NCBI GenBank assembly: GCA_029551145.1
Contig: JAKPGA010000032.1
Span: 34,698 to 98,697, forward strand
DNA length: 64,000 nt
DNA from: Thermotogota bacterium
GTDB lineage: Bacteria > Thermotogota > Thermotogae > Thermotogales > DSM-5069
Reading direction: 5' to 3'
Shown: piece after piece, positions 52,320-60,487 of the stretch
Layout of the letters: every line of letters begins with the position of its first letter
Numbering within the stretch: position 1 is the first letter of the stretch
Made by a program: the position numbers and the translations under genes
The notes under the pieces: generated by a model
What the model was told of the DNA's origin: nothing
The model's input: only the letters and a program-made list of their open reading frames with translations
Database searches by the model: none

Positions 52320-53163
52320 TTATTTTGTTCATGAGATCCGATAAGACCTTGGCGTCTTCTTCATCATAGGTGGTTTTTTCTTCAAGCTTCTTGAGAATTT
52401 CAAATGGGTCTTCTTGAGTGCTCAAGAGTGGCTGTTCTTTTTCTTCTTTGGGCTTTTCCTGAGACAGAATTTGTTGAACTATGGAATCGAGTTGTGCTTC
52501 GATTTCCTTGAATTGTTCCTCAGATTGAGTATCAGATGGCGCAGATGAGCCGGCTATCTGTTGAACGAGCTGTTCTACCTCGCTTATACTGCTTTCAACC
52601 TTGGCTTCAAGATCTGTTTGTTGTGCAGGACTCTGTTCTGGTTTTGCCACTTCCACCTTCTTTTTCGGGTGTCTTCTCAGAAGATACAAAAGCACAAATG
52701 TGGCAGAGAAACTGACAACAAAAACCCCTAATATCAGGAGCAGAGAAGCCCCTTTTTTCTGTGATGTTTCTGCCGAGGGTACGTTGGTAGTTGTCTGCGA
52801 GATTCTCGATCTTATCCAGACAATCCATTCCTCGGTTGGTTGTCCGCCTTCGCGAATCAAGGTCAGTATCTTTGCCGCTATTGGGTTTGTCTTTTCATAC
52901 TGTTCCAGGTAAGCCTTCGATTTTTGAAGATCTCCTATCGCAAAGGCACATATGCCCATCTTCAATTTGAGCAGACTGTCGTAAGATTCCAATGAGGGTT
53001 CCATCTGAACCGCTTTTTCAAACCATTCAAGCGCCTGACCATAATTTCCCGAGACATAAGCATTTAGCGCTGAAGTGTAATATTCATTCAACGCAAAACT
53101 CAGGGTAACCAAAATCACCATTTGCAAGATCATTACCAATTTCGCCTTGTTATGGCAACTCAT
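52279..53163 (-). CDS. Membrane protein with exported TPR region
   Basis: 294 residues. Signal-like N-terminus (KLVMILQMVILVTLSFALNE), TPR repeats (YYTSALNAYVSGNYGQALEW FEKAVQ and KLKMGICAFAIGDLQKSKAY), then a second membrane helix (GASLLLILGVFVVSFSATFVL, about residues 142-165) and an acidic, Gln/Glu-rich cytoplasmic tail (EQLVQQIAGSSAPSDTQSEE) likely to form a coiled coil. Topology puts TPRs outside and the tail inside. Overlaps the preceding gene by 14 nt and mreC convergently by 41 nt. Function unknown; may be a envelope scaffold. Confidence 0.72.
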   Translation of the reverse strand: MSCHNKAKLVMILQMVILVTLSFALNEYYTSALNAYVSGNYGQALEWFEKAVQMEPSLESYDSLLKLKMGICAFAIGDLQKSKAYLEQYEKTNPIAAKILTLIREGGQPTEEWIVWIRSRISQTTTNVPSAETSQKKGASLLLILGVFVVSFSATFVLLYLLRRHPKKKVEVAKPEQSPAQQTDLEAKVESSISEVEQLVQQIAGSSAPSDTQSEEQFKEIEAQLDSIVQQILSQEKPKEEKEQPLLSTQEDPFEILKKLEEKTTYDEEDAKVLSDLMNKIINTQGKSQDETGR

Positions 53164-55492
53164 AAACTTCTATCCTCCTGTCTACAAGTGCGTAGACCTC
53201 CTTCCCTAATGGCAGAACTCTCTTGAGCTTTCCATCGAATCTTTGTACCTCTTCCCTCAATGCCATGTTCTTTTGATCAAAAAACAGTACTGAAGAATTA
53301 CCCGCTATTAGCAAATACCTGTCGCCCTCACCAGTCAATATTGGGTCTATCCATCCCTCAGCAGCAACCACTTGAGCTTTAGTCGAAAGATTAAAGAAAA
53401 CCACCGAATAACTCCTCAGTCCCAAAACCAGCAAATCGTCTTTCTTAATGCACGTTGTGAAGTCTATTGATTTTCCTTTTATGTTCACATCGGACGAACT
53501 CACAAGCTTTTTCAAAACATTTGATTCAGTTGACAAACTGTATACAGCCTCGTTTGTCAAAACAATTGGAATGTCACCGTCAACGAATTTTGCGTACTCT
53601 CCGGGCAGATCAGCCATCTTTTTCCATTCCCTATCCCATTTGTAGAGAACCAGTTTTTCCCCCTTTGTTATCAAAAATATACCTGTATCCACTGCCAGAA
53701 AGTCTATGCTGTTGTCCAGAAGATTCACGCCAGAGACTCGAGATATGTTGCTGCCATCATATATTATCACGCTCTTGTTGCTGTAAAAACCAAGTTTGTT
53801 CGAGATCACATGAGCAAATTGAATCTCCCCTTGATACAGATTCTTTCCATTTAAATCGTACAATCCGCCACTGCGCTGAACCAAGATCTTTGATCCAACC
53901 TTGAAGATGTCGATCGCCTGCTGTTGATCGATTGTCTTTGTTTTTTTCATCAACTGTGCTATCTTGAAAGAACTCGGCACTTTAATCTGCAAGCTCTGAA
54001 CAAGTTTGGGGATAGTCTCTGTTTCTCTCGATCCTGTCGCTTTCTCCAAGTAAGTTTCAACCTTGTATTTAGGGACCCTGGGAGACTGATACTGTAGAAA
54101 GTTTTTCAGCTTCTCTTGAAATGCTGGCGACAGATAGCAATCAAAGAACGAACCATTTGATTCAAAAAGTTCAACGCCGTCTATAGCAGCGCTCTGCTTT
54201 GTAACAACACCATCTCCAACACCCGATGCCAACTCTGGATAGAAGCTCTCAAGTGGTGTTCCTTTTATGTCTATAGACATGGGTGGTTTATTTCCAACCA
54301 CACACAGATACTTCATATCTTTTCGTGGTGAACTCAACAAACTCAGCAACTTGGAAGAAATAGATATTTCTCGGTACAACGGACCGATTGACTCAAGGTA
54401 GAACAACAGTTGTGACTTCATGGAATCTATGGTTGATCTGTCGGTTCCAAAGTTCGTTGCAACGAGATCTGAAGGCTTGCCAAAAAGAAGTGTTCCAAAA
54501 TAAATCGGATTCACAACATTCGTCCCTTTGTTTGGTGTGCTCACTAATACAACCGATCTGACATTTTTTATCTCTGGGTGTCTTTCCAACGCTAAGCGAG
54601 CTATCACCCCACCGACCCCGTGGGCAAGGATGTCAAACTCCAGCGATTTCAGCCTCAAAAGCTCGCCTGAGAGTTTCTCTGCTTCATATAGCAAAAAACT
54701 GTCGATCCCGCTCGCCCTTGAAAACTGCCTGAACCCATTCATGTAAGATCTCGATCTTGTGTCAACTATTGGGTATTCATAATACATGATCGTTCTGCTC
54801 GGGAAGAGTTCACTCCAAAAGTTGATCTGCTGTTTCATAGCGCTCGGGACAAAACCCAGAAAGTTTTTGTCAACGTCTGGTATCAGAAGCAAGACCGGTT
54901 CAATGCTCTTTGAATTATCCTTGATCAGTTGCAAACCCAATTTCTGTTTCTCCGGCACATTTGCGACCAGACCTATCGTTGAGGCGTGAAAGGCTTCAAC
55001 TTCGACATATGCCCCCGTTTCATCCATATCTATATAAGCGCCTCCAAGAACTCTGTAGATCGGTTCCGATGTATTTGGAATGTAAGCCAGTCTGACGTTT
55101 GCGTAATCTTCACCAAGATAAAGATTTTTGGGAAGACGATAGCGAATCAAAACCGGTTTCATGGCGAACTCTTCTATTTTGTCGGTCGGAGAGACATCAT
55201 ACACGTCAGAGACGAATACCGATGCAAGCTGTGGTGAAAGGTTCGATGACGATATTCTTCTTATCTCAAAGGACTTGGGTCGGCTGTAGGCGCCTTCTGG
55301 CACCGAAATAGTCAGGGCATCTGCCATGATGCTTGAACTTTTCTCTGGCTTAGCCACAAAGCTTTTTTTGAAAAGCGTCAGCCCCAAAAAGATGACCAAA
55401 ACAGTTACACCACAAGCAGCAATGATTATCAAGAGTAACTTCTTCTTGATCACAGTTCTGAGTAATTCAAGCACCTTCTCCACAGATCTCAC
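53150..55492 (-). CDS. Membrane-anchored alpha/beta-hydrolase-fold protein lacking the nucleophile, with a C-terminal propeller-like region
   Basis: 780 residues. One N-terminal membrane anchor (KLLLIIIAACGVTVLVIFLG, about 19-38). Residues about 60-175 form a beta domain with ZU5-like wording (TISVPEGAYSRPKSFEIRRI). The hydrolase part resembles PGAP1/lipase proteins: VLLLIPDVDKNFLGF, YYEYPIVDTR, then FDILAHGVGGVIARLALERH, VRSVVLVSTPNKGTNV and LASGVGDGVVT. In lipases the elbow is GHSxGG; here it is AHGVGG (about residues 290-295), so the catalytic Ser is Gly. The last 270 residues have repeated short beta strands like a propeller. Probably a binding protein, not an enzyme. Confidence 0.66.
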   Translation of the reverse strand: MRSVEKVLELLRTVIKKKLLLIIIAACGVTVLVIFLGLTLFKKSFVAKPEKSSSIMADALTISVPEGAYSRPKSFEIRRISSSNLSPQLASVFVSDVYDVSPTDKIEEFAMKPVLIRYRLPKNLYLGEDYANVRLAYIPNTSEPIYRVLGGAYIDMDETGAYVEVEAFHASTIGLVANVPEKQKLGLQLIKDNSKSIEPVLLLIPDVDKNFLGFVPSAMKQQINFWSELFPSRTIMYYEYPIVDTRSRSYMNGFRQFSRASGIDSFLLYEAEKLSGELLRLKSLEFDILAHGVGGVIARLALERHPEIKNVRSVVLVSTPNKGTNVVNPIYFGTLLFGKPSDLVATNFGTDRSTIDSMKSQLLFYLESIGPLYREISISSKLLSLLSSPRKDMKYLCVVGNKPPMSIDIKGTPLESFYPELASGVGDGVVTKQSAAIDGVELFESNGSFFDCYLSPAFQEKLKNFLQYQSPRVPKYKVETYLEKATGSRETETIPKLVQSLQIKVPSSFKIAQLMKKTKTIDQQQAIDIFKVGSKILVQRSGGLYDLNGKNLYQGEIQFAHVISNKLGFYSNKSVIIYDGSNISRVSGVNLLDNSIDFLAVDTGIFLITKGEKLVLYKWDREWKKMADLPGEYAKFVDGDIPIVLTNEAVYSLSTESNVLKKLVSSSDVNIKGKSIDFTTCIKKDDLLVLGLRSYSVVFFNLSTKAQVVAAEGWIDPILTGEGDRYLLIAGNSSVLFFDQKNMALREEVQRFDGKLKRVLPLGKEVYALVDRRIEVYELP

Positions 55493-55496
55493 TCTC

Positions 55497-56327
55497 TCAG
55501 ACCGCCAAAGATTTCAAAAAATCAACCGTTTTGTTCATTCCATATTCATCAAATCTGTTCAAAACACCTTCGAGTAACTTATCGGCAAAATCCTTCGCTT
55601 TGTGAACCCCAAAGATACTCACAACTGTCGGTTTCCCGAGCATTTTGTCCCTGCCAACCGTCTTTCCAGCGGCTTTTTCATCAGAAAGGGCATCCTTGAG
55701 ATCATCGACCACTTGAAACCATATTCCCAGTACCGAACCAAGTTTGGTGAATTTCTCTATCAACTGAAATCTCTCAGAGAGTATTGCCCCTGATGCTGTG
55801 CAAAATGAGAACAAACCACCAGTCTTCTTGCTGTACATTTTTAATATCTCGCTCAGCTTCTGACTCTTTCCGGTGTACTCGACATCGAGAGCCTCACCGA
55901 TCAAAACTTCATATGTTGCACGTGAAAAATGCGTGAGTAAAAGCGTTTTCACCCTTGGATCAGCTGGTGATTGGCTCAGTACCTCGAAAGACTTCAGCAT
56001 CAAACCGTCGCCCGCGAGTATGGCAAAGTCATTCCCATAAACCACATGGCACGACGGTCTGCCCCTTCTGAGAGGCGAGTCATCTATCTGCGGAAGATCA
56101 TCGTGAATCAGCGAAGCAGTGTGAAAAAGCTCGATTGCGAGTGCTGGATGCCATATTAAATCAGCATCAACCATCATATCTTCACAAGCGGTCTTTATCA
56201 AGAGTGGCCTGATTCGCTTTCCAGAAGACAGCAAGCTATAATTCATAGCCTGTTCTACCTTGTTCGTGGTTTTGATCAAACTCTCTAATCTTTTATTGAA
56301 CTGCTGAAGAAATTCTTCATTCCTCAT
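55497..56327 (-). CDS. Polyprenyl (farnesyl/geranylgeranyl) diphosphate synthase
   Basis: 276 residues from ATG 56327, overlapping the previous stop by 11 nt; the open frame extends upstream only inside that gene. First Asp-rich motif HDDLPQIDDSPLRRGRPS (about residues 74-91), second motif QVVDDLKDALSDE, SGKRIRPLLI for IPP binding, and GKTVGRDKMLGKPTVVSIFG. Residues before the first motif (LIHDD) include no bulky blocker that I can assign, so chain length (C15 or C20) is open. Provides isoprenoid precursors for undecaprenol or lipids. Confidence 0.9.
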   Translation of the reverse strand: MRNEEFLQQFNKRLESLIKTTNKVEQAMNYSLLSSGKRIRPLLIKTACEDMMVDADLIWHPALAIELFHTASLIHDDLPQIDDSPLRRGRPSCHVVYGNDFAILAGDGLMLKSFEVLSQSPADPRVKTLLLTHFSRATYEVLIGEALDVEYTGKSQKLSEILKMYSKKTGGLFSFCTASGAILSERFQLIEKFTKLGSVLGIWFQVVDDLKDALSDEKAAGKTVGRDKMLGKPTVVSIFGVHKAKDFADKLLEGVLNRFDEYGMNKTVDFLKSLAV

Positions 56328-56868
56328 CTTCTTGATCCTGAGGCTCGTCTCTGAGCATCTGCCTGAATTTGTCGATATCAAGGTTTTCGACGAATTTCTT
56401 GAACTCCTCATCTGAGGTGTCTTCCGGTATCTGCAAGTCAATGGCGTGTTCCTCTACGATCTCGTTGCTCACATAGAGTGGAATCCCTTTTTTCACCGCT
56501 AACACTATCGAATCGGATGGTCTTGCGTCCATCTCTATTAACGCGTGTTCATCCGAGCCTTCTTCTTCTTCACCTTCTACGTATGTCAAATCTCTTATCA
56601 CAAGCGTCGCATAGTAGACATTGTCTTTCACAGAATGAATGATCGCCTTTTCGATCCGAGCATCGAGTGCATCAAGAATGTTCACTATCAAATCGTGAGT
56701 CAAAGGTCTTGGAAAGTCAAGCCCCTCAAGGCTTATTGCCAAAGCATTTGCCTCACAAGCTCCTATCCAGATTGGAACTACCTTGTTGGTTCCCTCGATG
56801 CCCAGTATTACAACGGGAGAATTATGCGCCTTGTCCAGAACCAATGCTTTGATCCAGGCTCTTCTCAT
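56317..56868 (-). CDS. Bifunctional nuclease (BFN) / DUF151-family protein
   Basis: 183 residues. DUF151 landmarks: PVVILGIEGTNKVVPIWIGA, CEANALAISLEGLDFPRPLT, HDLIVNILDALDARIEKAII, EMDARPSDSIVLAVKKGIPLYV. A C-terminal acidic tail (DTSDEEFKKFVENLD ... DEPQDQEDEE). A relative in plants has DNase/RNase activity and a Thermotoga maritima member has a known structure (from memory); cellular role in bacteria is unclear. Coupled to plsC by ATGA. Confidence 0.88.
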   Translation of the reverse strand: MRRAWIKALVLDKAHNSPVVILGIEGTNKVVPIWIGACEANALAISLEGLDFPRPLTHDLIVNILDALDARIEKAIIHSVKDNVYYATLVIRDLTYVEGEEEEGSDEHALIEMDARPSDSIVLAVKKGIPLYVSNEIVEEHAIDLQIPEDTSDEEFKKFVENLDIDKFRQMLRDEPQDQEDEE

Positions 56869-57608
56869 TTCAAATCACCTCCTATGGCTTTGAGCCTCTC
56901 AACCCCAAGCCGTACGATCTCTTCCACTTTCTGAGCGAGCTCTTCTTCGCCAGAAAAATCGCTTGGATCAACAGGTGGGTGAATCATCATAGATACGGGA
57001 CCAGGGTTCAAAAAGAGGCTACGCTTTGGTACCAAGAATATTGTACCCCAAATCGATATAGGTAGTATTTTCACATTGAGCTTTTTTGCCACCTTGAAGA
57101 TAGCCGTTTTGAACCTGCCAACCGTTCCATCCACCGAACGCGTACCTTCAGGGAAGATGAGCAAAGAGTTTCCCGAAGACAAGGTCTTCATGATTTTTTT
57201 GATTATCTGTGCACCTTCGGCTGGATTGTTTCTGTCTAAGAAAAACCCGCCCATGTATTTGAGAAACCAATTAACACCCGGGACCTTTGAAAGCTCTTTT
57301 TTTGCAACCATCGGCATCGGTCCCACATAACCAAGGATCAAAGGTATATCCATCAGACTCTGATGATTTGCAACAACAAGACAGTTATTACAGATATTTT
57401 CTTCACCCAAAACAGTTGTGGGTGAAAACATCCACCTAAAGGCGTTCTTACCAAAGATCTTTATTTGGCCATCGATGAACTTTCTCGCCTTGCTTTTACC
57501 CGCAAAGAGACGTATTATCAGTCCAATGAACAAAACCAAAGACCCATAAACAATGATGTACACAACAGCAGCCACGAGAAAATATATCGTCACCAGGATT
57601 CTCTTCAC
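56865..57608 (-). CDS. plsC: 1-acyl-sn-glycerol-3-phosphate acyltransferase
   Basis: 247 residues from GTG 57608. N-terminal membrane segment (LVTIYFLVAAVVYIIVYGSL and following helix), catalytic NHQSLMD (H-x4-D), block 2 FLDRNNP, block 3 LLIFPEGTRSVDG (EGTR binding glycerol-3-phosphate), and block 4 VKILPISIWGT. Makes phosphatidic acid from lysophosphatidic acid at the inner membrane. In one operon with the BFN and E1-like genes. Confidence 0.93.
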   Translation of the reverse strand: MKRILVTIYFLVAAVVYIIVYGSLVLFIGLIIRLFAGKSKARKFIDGQIKIFGKNAFRWMFSPTTVLGEENICNNCLVVANHQSLMDIPLILGYVGPMPMVAKKELSKVPGVNWFLKYMGGFFLDRNNPAEGAQIIKKIMKTLSSGNSLLIFPEGTRSVDGTVGRFKTAIFKVAKKLNVKILPISIWGTIFLVPKRSLFLNPGPVSMMIHPPVDPSDFSGEEELAQKVEEIVRLGVERLKAIGGDLK

Positions 57609-57622
57609 CGCACCACCACCAG

Positions 57623-58279
57623 TCAGATTGTTCTCACGGTTTCAAAGCGATTGTTGAGAAGATCGACAAGCAGAATCTTGCCAGCCAGCGTCTCTTCTTT
57701 GCCACATATCAGTTTGATCACTTCACTTGCCTGTATCGAAGCTATCAGACTCACCAGAGGTGGAAAGATCTGCGAAACCTCTCGATCTTTGCTCCCTCTG
57801 AATAATTCGCTCAAAGCAGGTGTTCTGCCGTAGAGGATGGTGGTAACCTGCCCAGTGAACTTTTCGACACCCGCATGAACAAGCGGTATTGACCTTTCTC
57901 GGCAAACTCTGTCCAATACCAGCTTCGATCTGAAATTGTCAAGACAGTCAACCACAACATCTACTTCTGTAAGAGAAAAACTGTCGTCTATAGTCTTTTC
58001 AACCGCGACCACATTGCAAGATGGGTTTATCTTGCTGAGCTTTTCCTTCGCTGCATGGACCTTTGGCTTACCCAAACTCTCCCAATCGTACAGAATCTGC
58101 CTGTTCAAATCTGGTTCATCAACGATTCCGCCATCAACCAAATAGATATTGCCCACACCCACTCTGGCGAGCAATGATAGGACTGTGCACCCAAGCCCAC
58201 CAGCCCCAGCCACAAGTACCTTTGCCTGGAATATCTTGTTCATGCACTCATTGAGCAATTCGCTGTGCCTCTGGAACAT
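57623..58279 (-). CDS. E1-like ThiF/MoeB/HesA-family adenylyltransferase (short)
   Basis: 218 residues from ATG 58279; GTG 58291 and 58288 in frame would overlap the MoaD-like gene. Nucleotide motif VLVAGAGGLGCTVLSLLARV, VGNIYLVDGGIVDEPDLNRQ (Asp and the Asn-Arg-Gln of the adenylation site), VVDCLDNFRSKLVLDRVCRE. The paired CxxC zinc cysteines of MoeB and the CxRC-type catalytic Cys are absent, so it is a HesA/ThiF-like minimal E1. Its likely partner is the di-glycine protein encoded just upstream. Confidence 0.86.
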   Translation of the reverse strand: MFQRHSELLNECMNKIFQAKVLVAGAGGLGCTVLSLLARVGVGNIYLVDGGIVDEPDLNRQILYDWESLGKPKVHAAKEKLSKINPSCNVVAVEKTIDDSFSLTEVDVVVDCLDNFRSKLVLDRVCRERSIPLVHAGVEKFTGQVTTILYGRTPALSELFRGSKDREVSQIFPPLVSLIASIQASEVIKLICGKEETLAGKILLVDLLNNRFETVRTI

Positions 58280-58280
58280 T

Positions 58281-58574
58281 CTATCCACCACTCACGGGCA
58301 CAAAAATCGTCATCTGCTCACTCCTCAGAAGATTCGGATCACAATCAAGTATGTTCACACCATCGCACAGTACCACCACCCAATTTTTGACAAGTTTACC
58401 ATCTTTTTCAGTCAGCAGATAAACGCTCTCCTCTTTTTCATCGACAAGAAGTTCTACACGTTTTTTCAGCATCTGTGAAACAGATTCAAAGATCTGTCTC
58501 AGATTGTTTCCCTGCACCTCTATTTCTTTGGTACCCACCATGGCATCTGCGATATTTCCAAACCTGATCTTCAT
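58281..58574 (-). CDS. MoaD/ThiS-like ubiquitin-fold sulfur carrier
   Basis: 97 residues. Starts MKIRFGNIADAMVGTKEIEV (beta-strand 1) and ends MTIFVPVSGG, with the free di-glycine tail needed for E1-type adenylation and thiocarboxylate formation; GVNILDCDPNLLRSEQMTIF is the usual segment before it. The middle (VDEKEESVYLLTEKDGKLVK) is an enlarged beta region. GAGGTGAAAAG precedes the ATG; TATAAT (58597-58592, minus) is a likely -10. Whether it serves molybdopterin, thiamine, cysteine or tRNA thiolation is not readable here. Confidence 0.83.
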   Translation of the reverse strand: MKIRFGNIADAMVGTKEIEVQGNNLRQIFESVSQMLKKRVELLVDEKEESVYLLTEKDGKLVKNWVVVLCDGVNILDCDPNLLRSEQMTIFVPVSGG

Positions 58575-58590
58575 CTTTTCACCTCAGTTC

Positions 58591-58599
58591 TATTATACT
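58591..58599 (+). promoter_or_regulatory. Overlapping divergent -10 elements
   Basis: In the 37-nt gap between the divergent MoaD-like and PfkB genes, plus-strand TATTAT/TATACT (58591-58599) overlaps minus-strand TATAAT (58597-58592). -35 elements are weak on both sides. The plus-strand transcript would have a leader of only about 5-8 nt before the kinase ATG. Confidence 0.45.
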
Positions 58600-58611
58600 T
58601 TTTGTGAGGTG

Positions 58612-59388
58612 ATGAAGATAAAGATTGCCGTCGTTGGTGGGATCTTTTGGGATGTTTATATCTACGGTGAAAAACCTCACAGCGCTGAGATACTCGAGAT
58701 GTGCGGTGGTTCCGGATTGAATATCGCTTATGGCTTAAAACTATTCGGCTTTGATGTGTCTTTTTTCTCCAATATCGGTACCGATTACAGAGCCGACCTG
58801 ATACTCTCCGAACTCAAAAACTTAGACTTCAACACGGAATATATCAAAAGAGTGCATGGTGAAACAGGTCATCACATAGCGCTGAACGAAAAACCCATAG
58901 CGGTGAACAGAGGTGTTAACAAGGTACCTTTAGAAATAGACGAAGAAGATCTCAGAAAATTCGATTATTTGGTGATCAACACCGAAGTGCCCCCAGAGAG
59001 TGTTTACAGATGCATTGATCTTCTAAAAGAAAAAACAATCTTTTTGGACATCGGTCCACTTGCAAACCTGAAAAAAGACACAAAGACGCTTTCTGAGAAC
59101 TTACTTGTGATCGGCAACCAGAAAGAGTGCGAAAGAATCGATTGCGATGTCATAAAACTTGGCCCAAAAGGGGCACGCTGGGGTGAACTTTCAGTCGATG
59201 GAGATGGTATAGATTATCCATACAAAATAGGCACTGGGGATGTCTTCGACGTTGTGTTGATTACTTCACTGCTGCGCGGTGTAGATAGGTTGCAAGCTCT
59301 CAAAAAGGCTGTATCTAAAGCGCAAATCGCAGCCAAGACAACCAAAGGTGCCTTCAGTAAAATGCGAACTGTGTGTGATGAAAAATGA
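58612..59388 (+). CDS. PfkB-family sugar kinase (second in window)
   Basis: 258 residues from ATG 58612; GTG 58609 is adjacent and the Shine-Dalgarno-like GAGGTGAT overlaps the start, so the start is uncertain. N-terminal KIKIAVVGGIFWDVYIYGEK, MCGGSGLNIAYGLKLFGFDV (signature 1), SNIGTDYRADLI, VIKLGPKGARW and KIGTGDVFDVVLITSLLRGV in the place of DTTGAGDAF: the catalytic Asp is in GDVFD, while the preceding Gly-Ala of GAGD has changed to GTGD. Short for the family. Coupled to the dehydrogenase downstream (overlap 4 nt). Confidence 0.8.
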   Translation: MKIKIAVVGGIFWDVYIYGEKPHSAEILEMCGGSGLNIAYGLKLFGFDVSFFSNIGTDYRADLILSELKNLDFNTEYIKRVHGETGHHIALNEKPIAVNRGVNKVPLEIDEEDLRKFDYLVINTEVPPESVYRCIDLLKEKTIFLDIGPLANLKKDTKTLSENLLVIGNQKECERIDCDVIKLGPKGARWGELSVDGDGIDYPYKIGTGDVFDVVLITSLLRGVDRLQALKKAVSKAQIAAKTTKGAFSKMRTVCDEK

Positions 59389-60338
59389 AGGCGCTCATCT
59401 ACGATGGACAGAATCTCAAACTTTCTGAGGTTGACAGACCAGATATCAAAGAAGATCACGCGCTGATCAGAGTTCTTCTTGCCGGCATATGCAATACCGA
59501 TCTTGAAATACTCAAAGGATATATGAACTTCACAGGGATCCTCGGTCATGAATTCGTTGGAGTTGTTGAACAGGGACCCGAAGATCTCATCGGTAAGAGA
59601 GTGGTCGGAGAGATAAATATTCCCTGCAACGAGTGCGATCTTTGCTTAAACGGGCTTCACAGGCACTGCAGAAACATCAGAGTACTGGGAATAAGAAACT
59701 ACGATGGAGTTTTTGCCGAATACACCCTTCTGCCGGTGAAAAACCTACACATCGTGCCTGAAAAGATAGAGAATGAAAGGGCCGTTTTTATTGAACCACT
59801 CGCTGCAGCCTTTAGAATACTTCAACAAATAGAACTATCAGGTTCGCAGAAGGTTGCGGTCCTTGGTGACGGTAAATTGGGTCTGCTGGTCTCAAAGGCA
59901 CTCAGTTTTTCAAAGATTCCACACATTGTCTTTGGAAAACATGAAGAGAAATTATCGCTGGCGAACAAGTGGACATCTACAGAGTTTTCTCACAATTTCA
60001 AACAGTACGACAGATACTTCGACACCGTCATCGATGCTACGGGGAGAAAATCAGGTATCGAACAGGCTCTGCAGATTGTAAAACCTGAGGGCACCATAGT
60101 CCTAAAAACGACAATAGCTGGGAAAATAGATTTAGACCTCAGTGTTGTGGCTGTCAACGAGATCAAAGTGATAGGTTCAAGATGTGGTCCTTTCCCGGTG
60201 GCGATCTCCGCGCTGGCGAATAGCCTTGAGGTTCGCGACCTGATCGAAAGTACCTTTGACCTTTCAGAGTATCAAAAGGCCTTCGAGAGAGCAAGTAAAA
60301 GCTCTTTAAAGCTGCTTTTGAAAATAGATAGACAATAG
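59385..60338 (+). CDS. MDR-family zinc dehydrogenase
   Basis: 317 residues. GICNTDLEILKGYMNFTGIL (catalytic Cys/Asp), GHEFVGVVEQGPEDL, structural zinc lobe CNECDLCLNGLHRHCRNIRV (four Cys), VFAEYTLLPVKNLHIVP, and Rossmann KVAVLGDGKLGLLVSKALSF. Most like threonine/alcohol dehydrogenases of the MDR group. In operon with the PfkB kinase; kinase and dehydrogenase could act in one short sugar or nucleoside route. Substrate unknown. Confidence 0.89.
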   Translation: MKALIYDGQNLKLSEVDRPDIKEDHALIRVLLAGICNTDLEILKGYMNFTGILGHEFVGVVEQGPEDLIGKRVVGEINIPCNECDLCLNGLHRHCRNIRVLGIRNYDGVFAEYTLLPVKNLHIVPEKIENERAVFIEPLAAAFRILQQIELSGSQKVAVLGDGKLGLLVSKALSFSKIPHIVFGKHEEKLSLANKWTSTEFSHNFKQYDRYFDTVIDATGRKSGIEQALQIVKPEGTIVLKTTIAGKIDLDLSVVAVNEIKVIGSRCGPFPVAISALANSLEVRDLIESTFDLSEYQKAFERASKSSLKLLLKIDRQ

Positions 60339-60487
60339 CACACAGTGCGTGGCTGGTAGTTTGAACTCAATCAAGACACTCACAACTTTGCGCGGTATAT
60401 CATCTGAGAAGCATCGAGGAATTTCCATAAGATCAGCCCCTTGTGATAGAATCTTTTGTGAAAAAGTGAACTAAGGGGGTTTTTGCC

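Noticed and set aside
60420..60487. Rex autoregulatory operator upstream of rex
   Set aside because: TTGTGATAGAATC and TTTTGTGAAAAAG occur, but no palindrome of the TTGTGA-N8-TCACAA type could be built.
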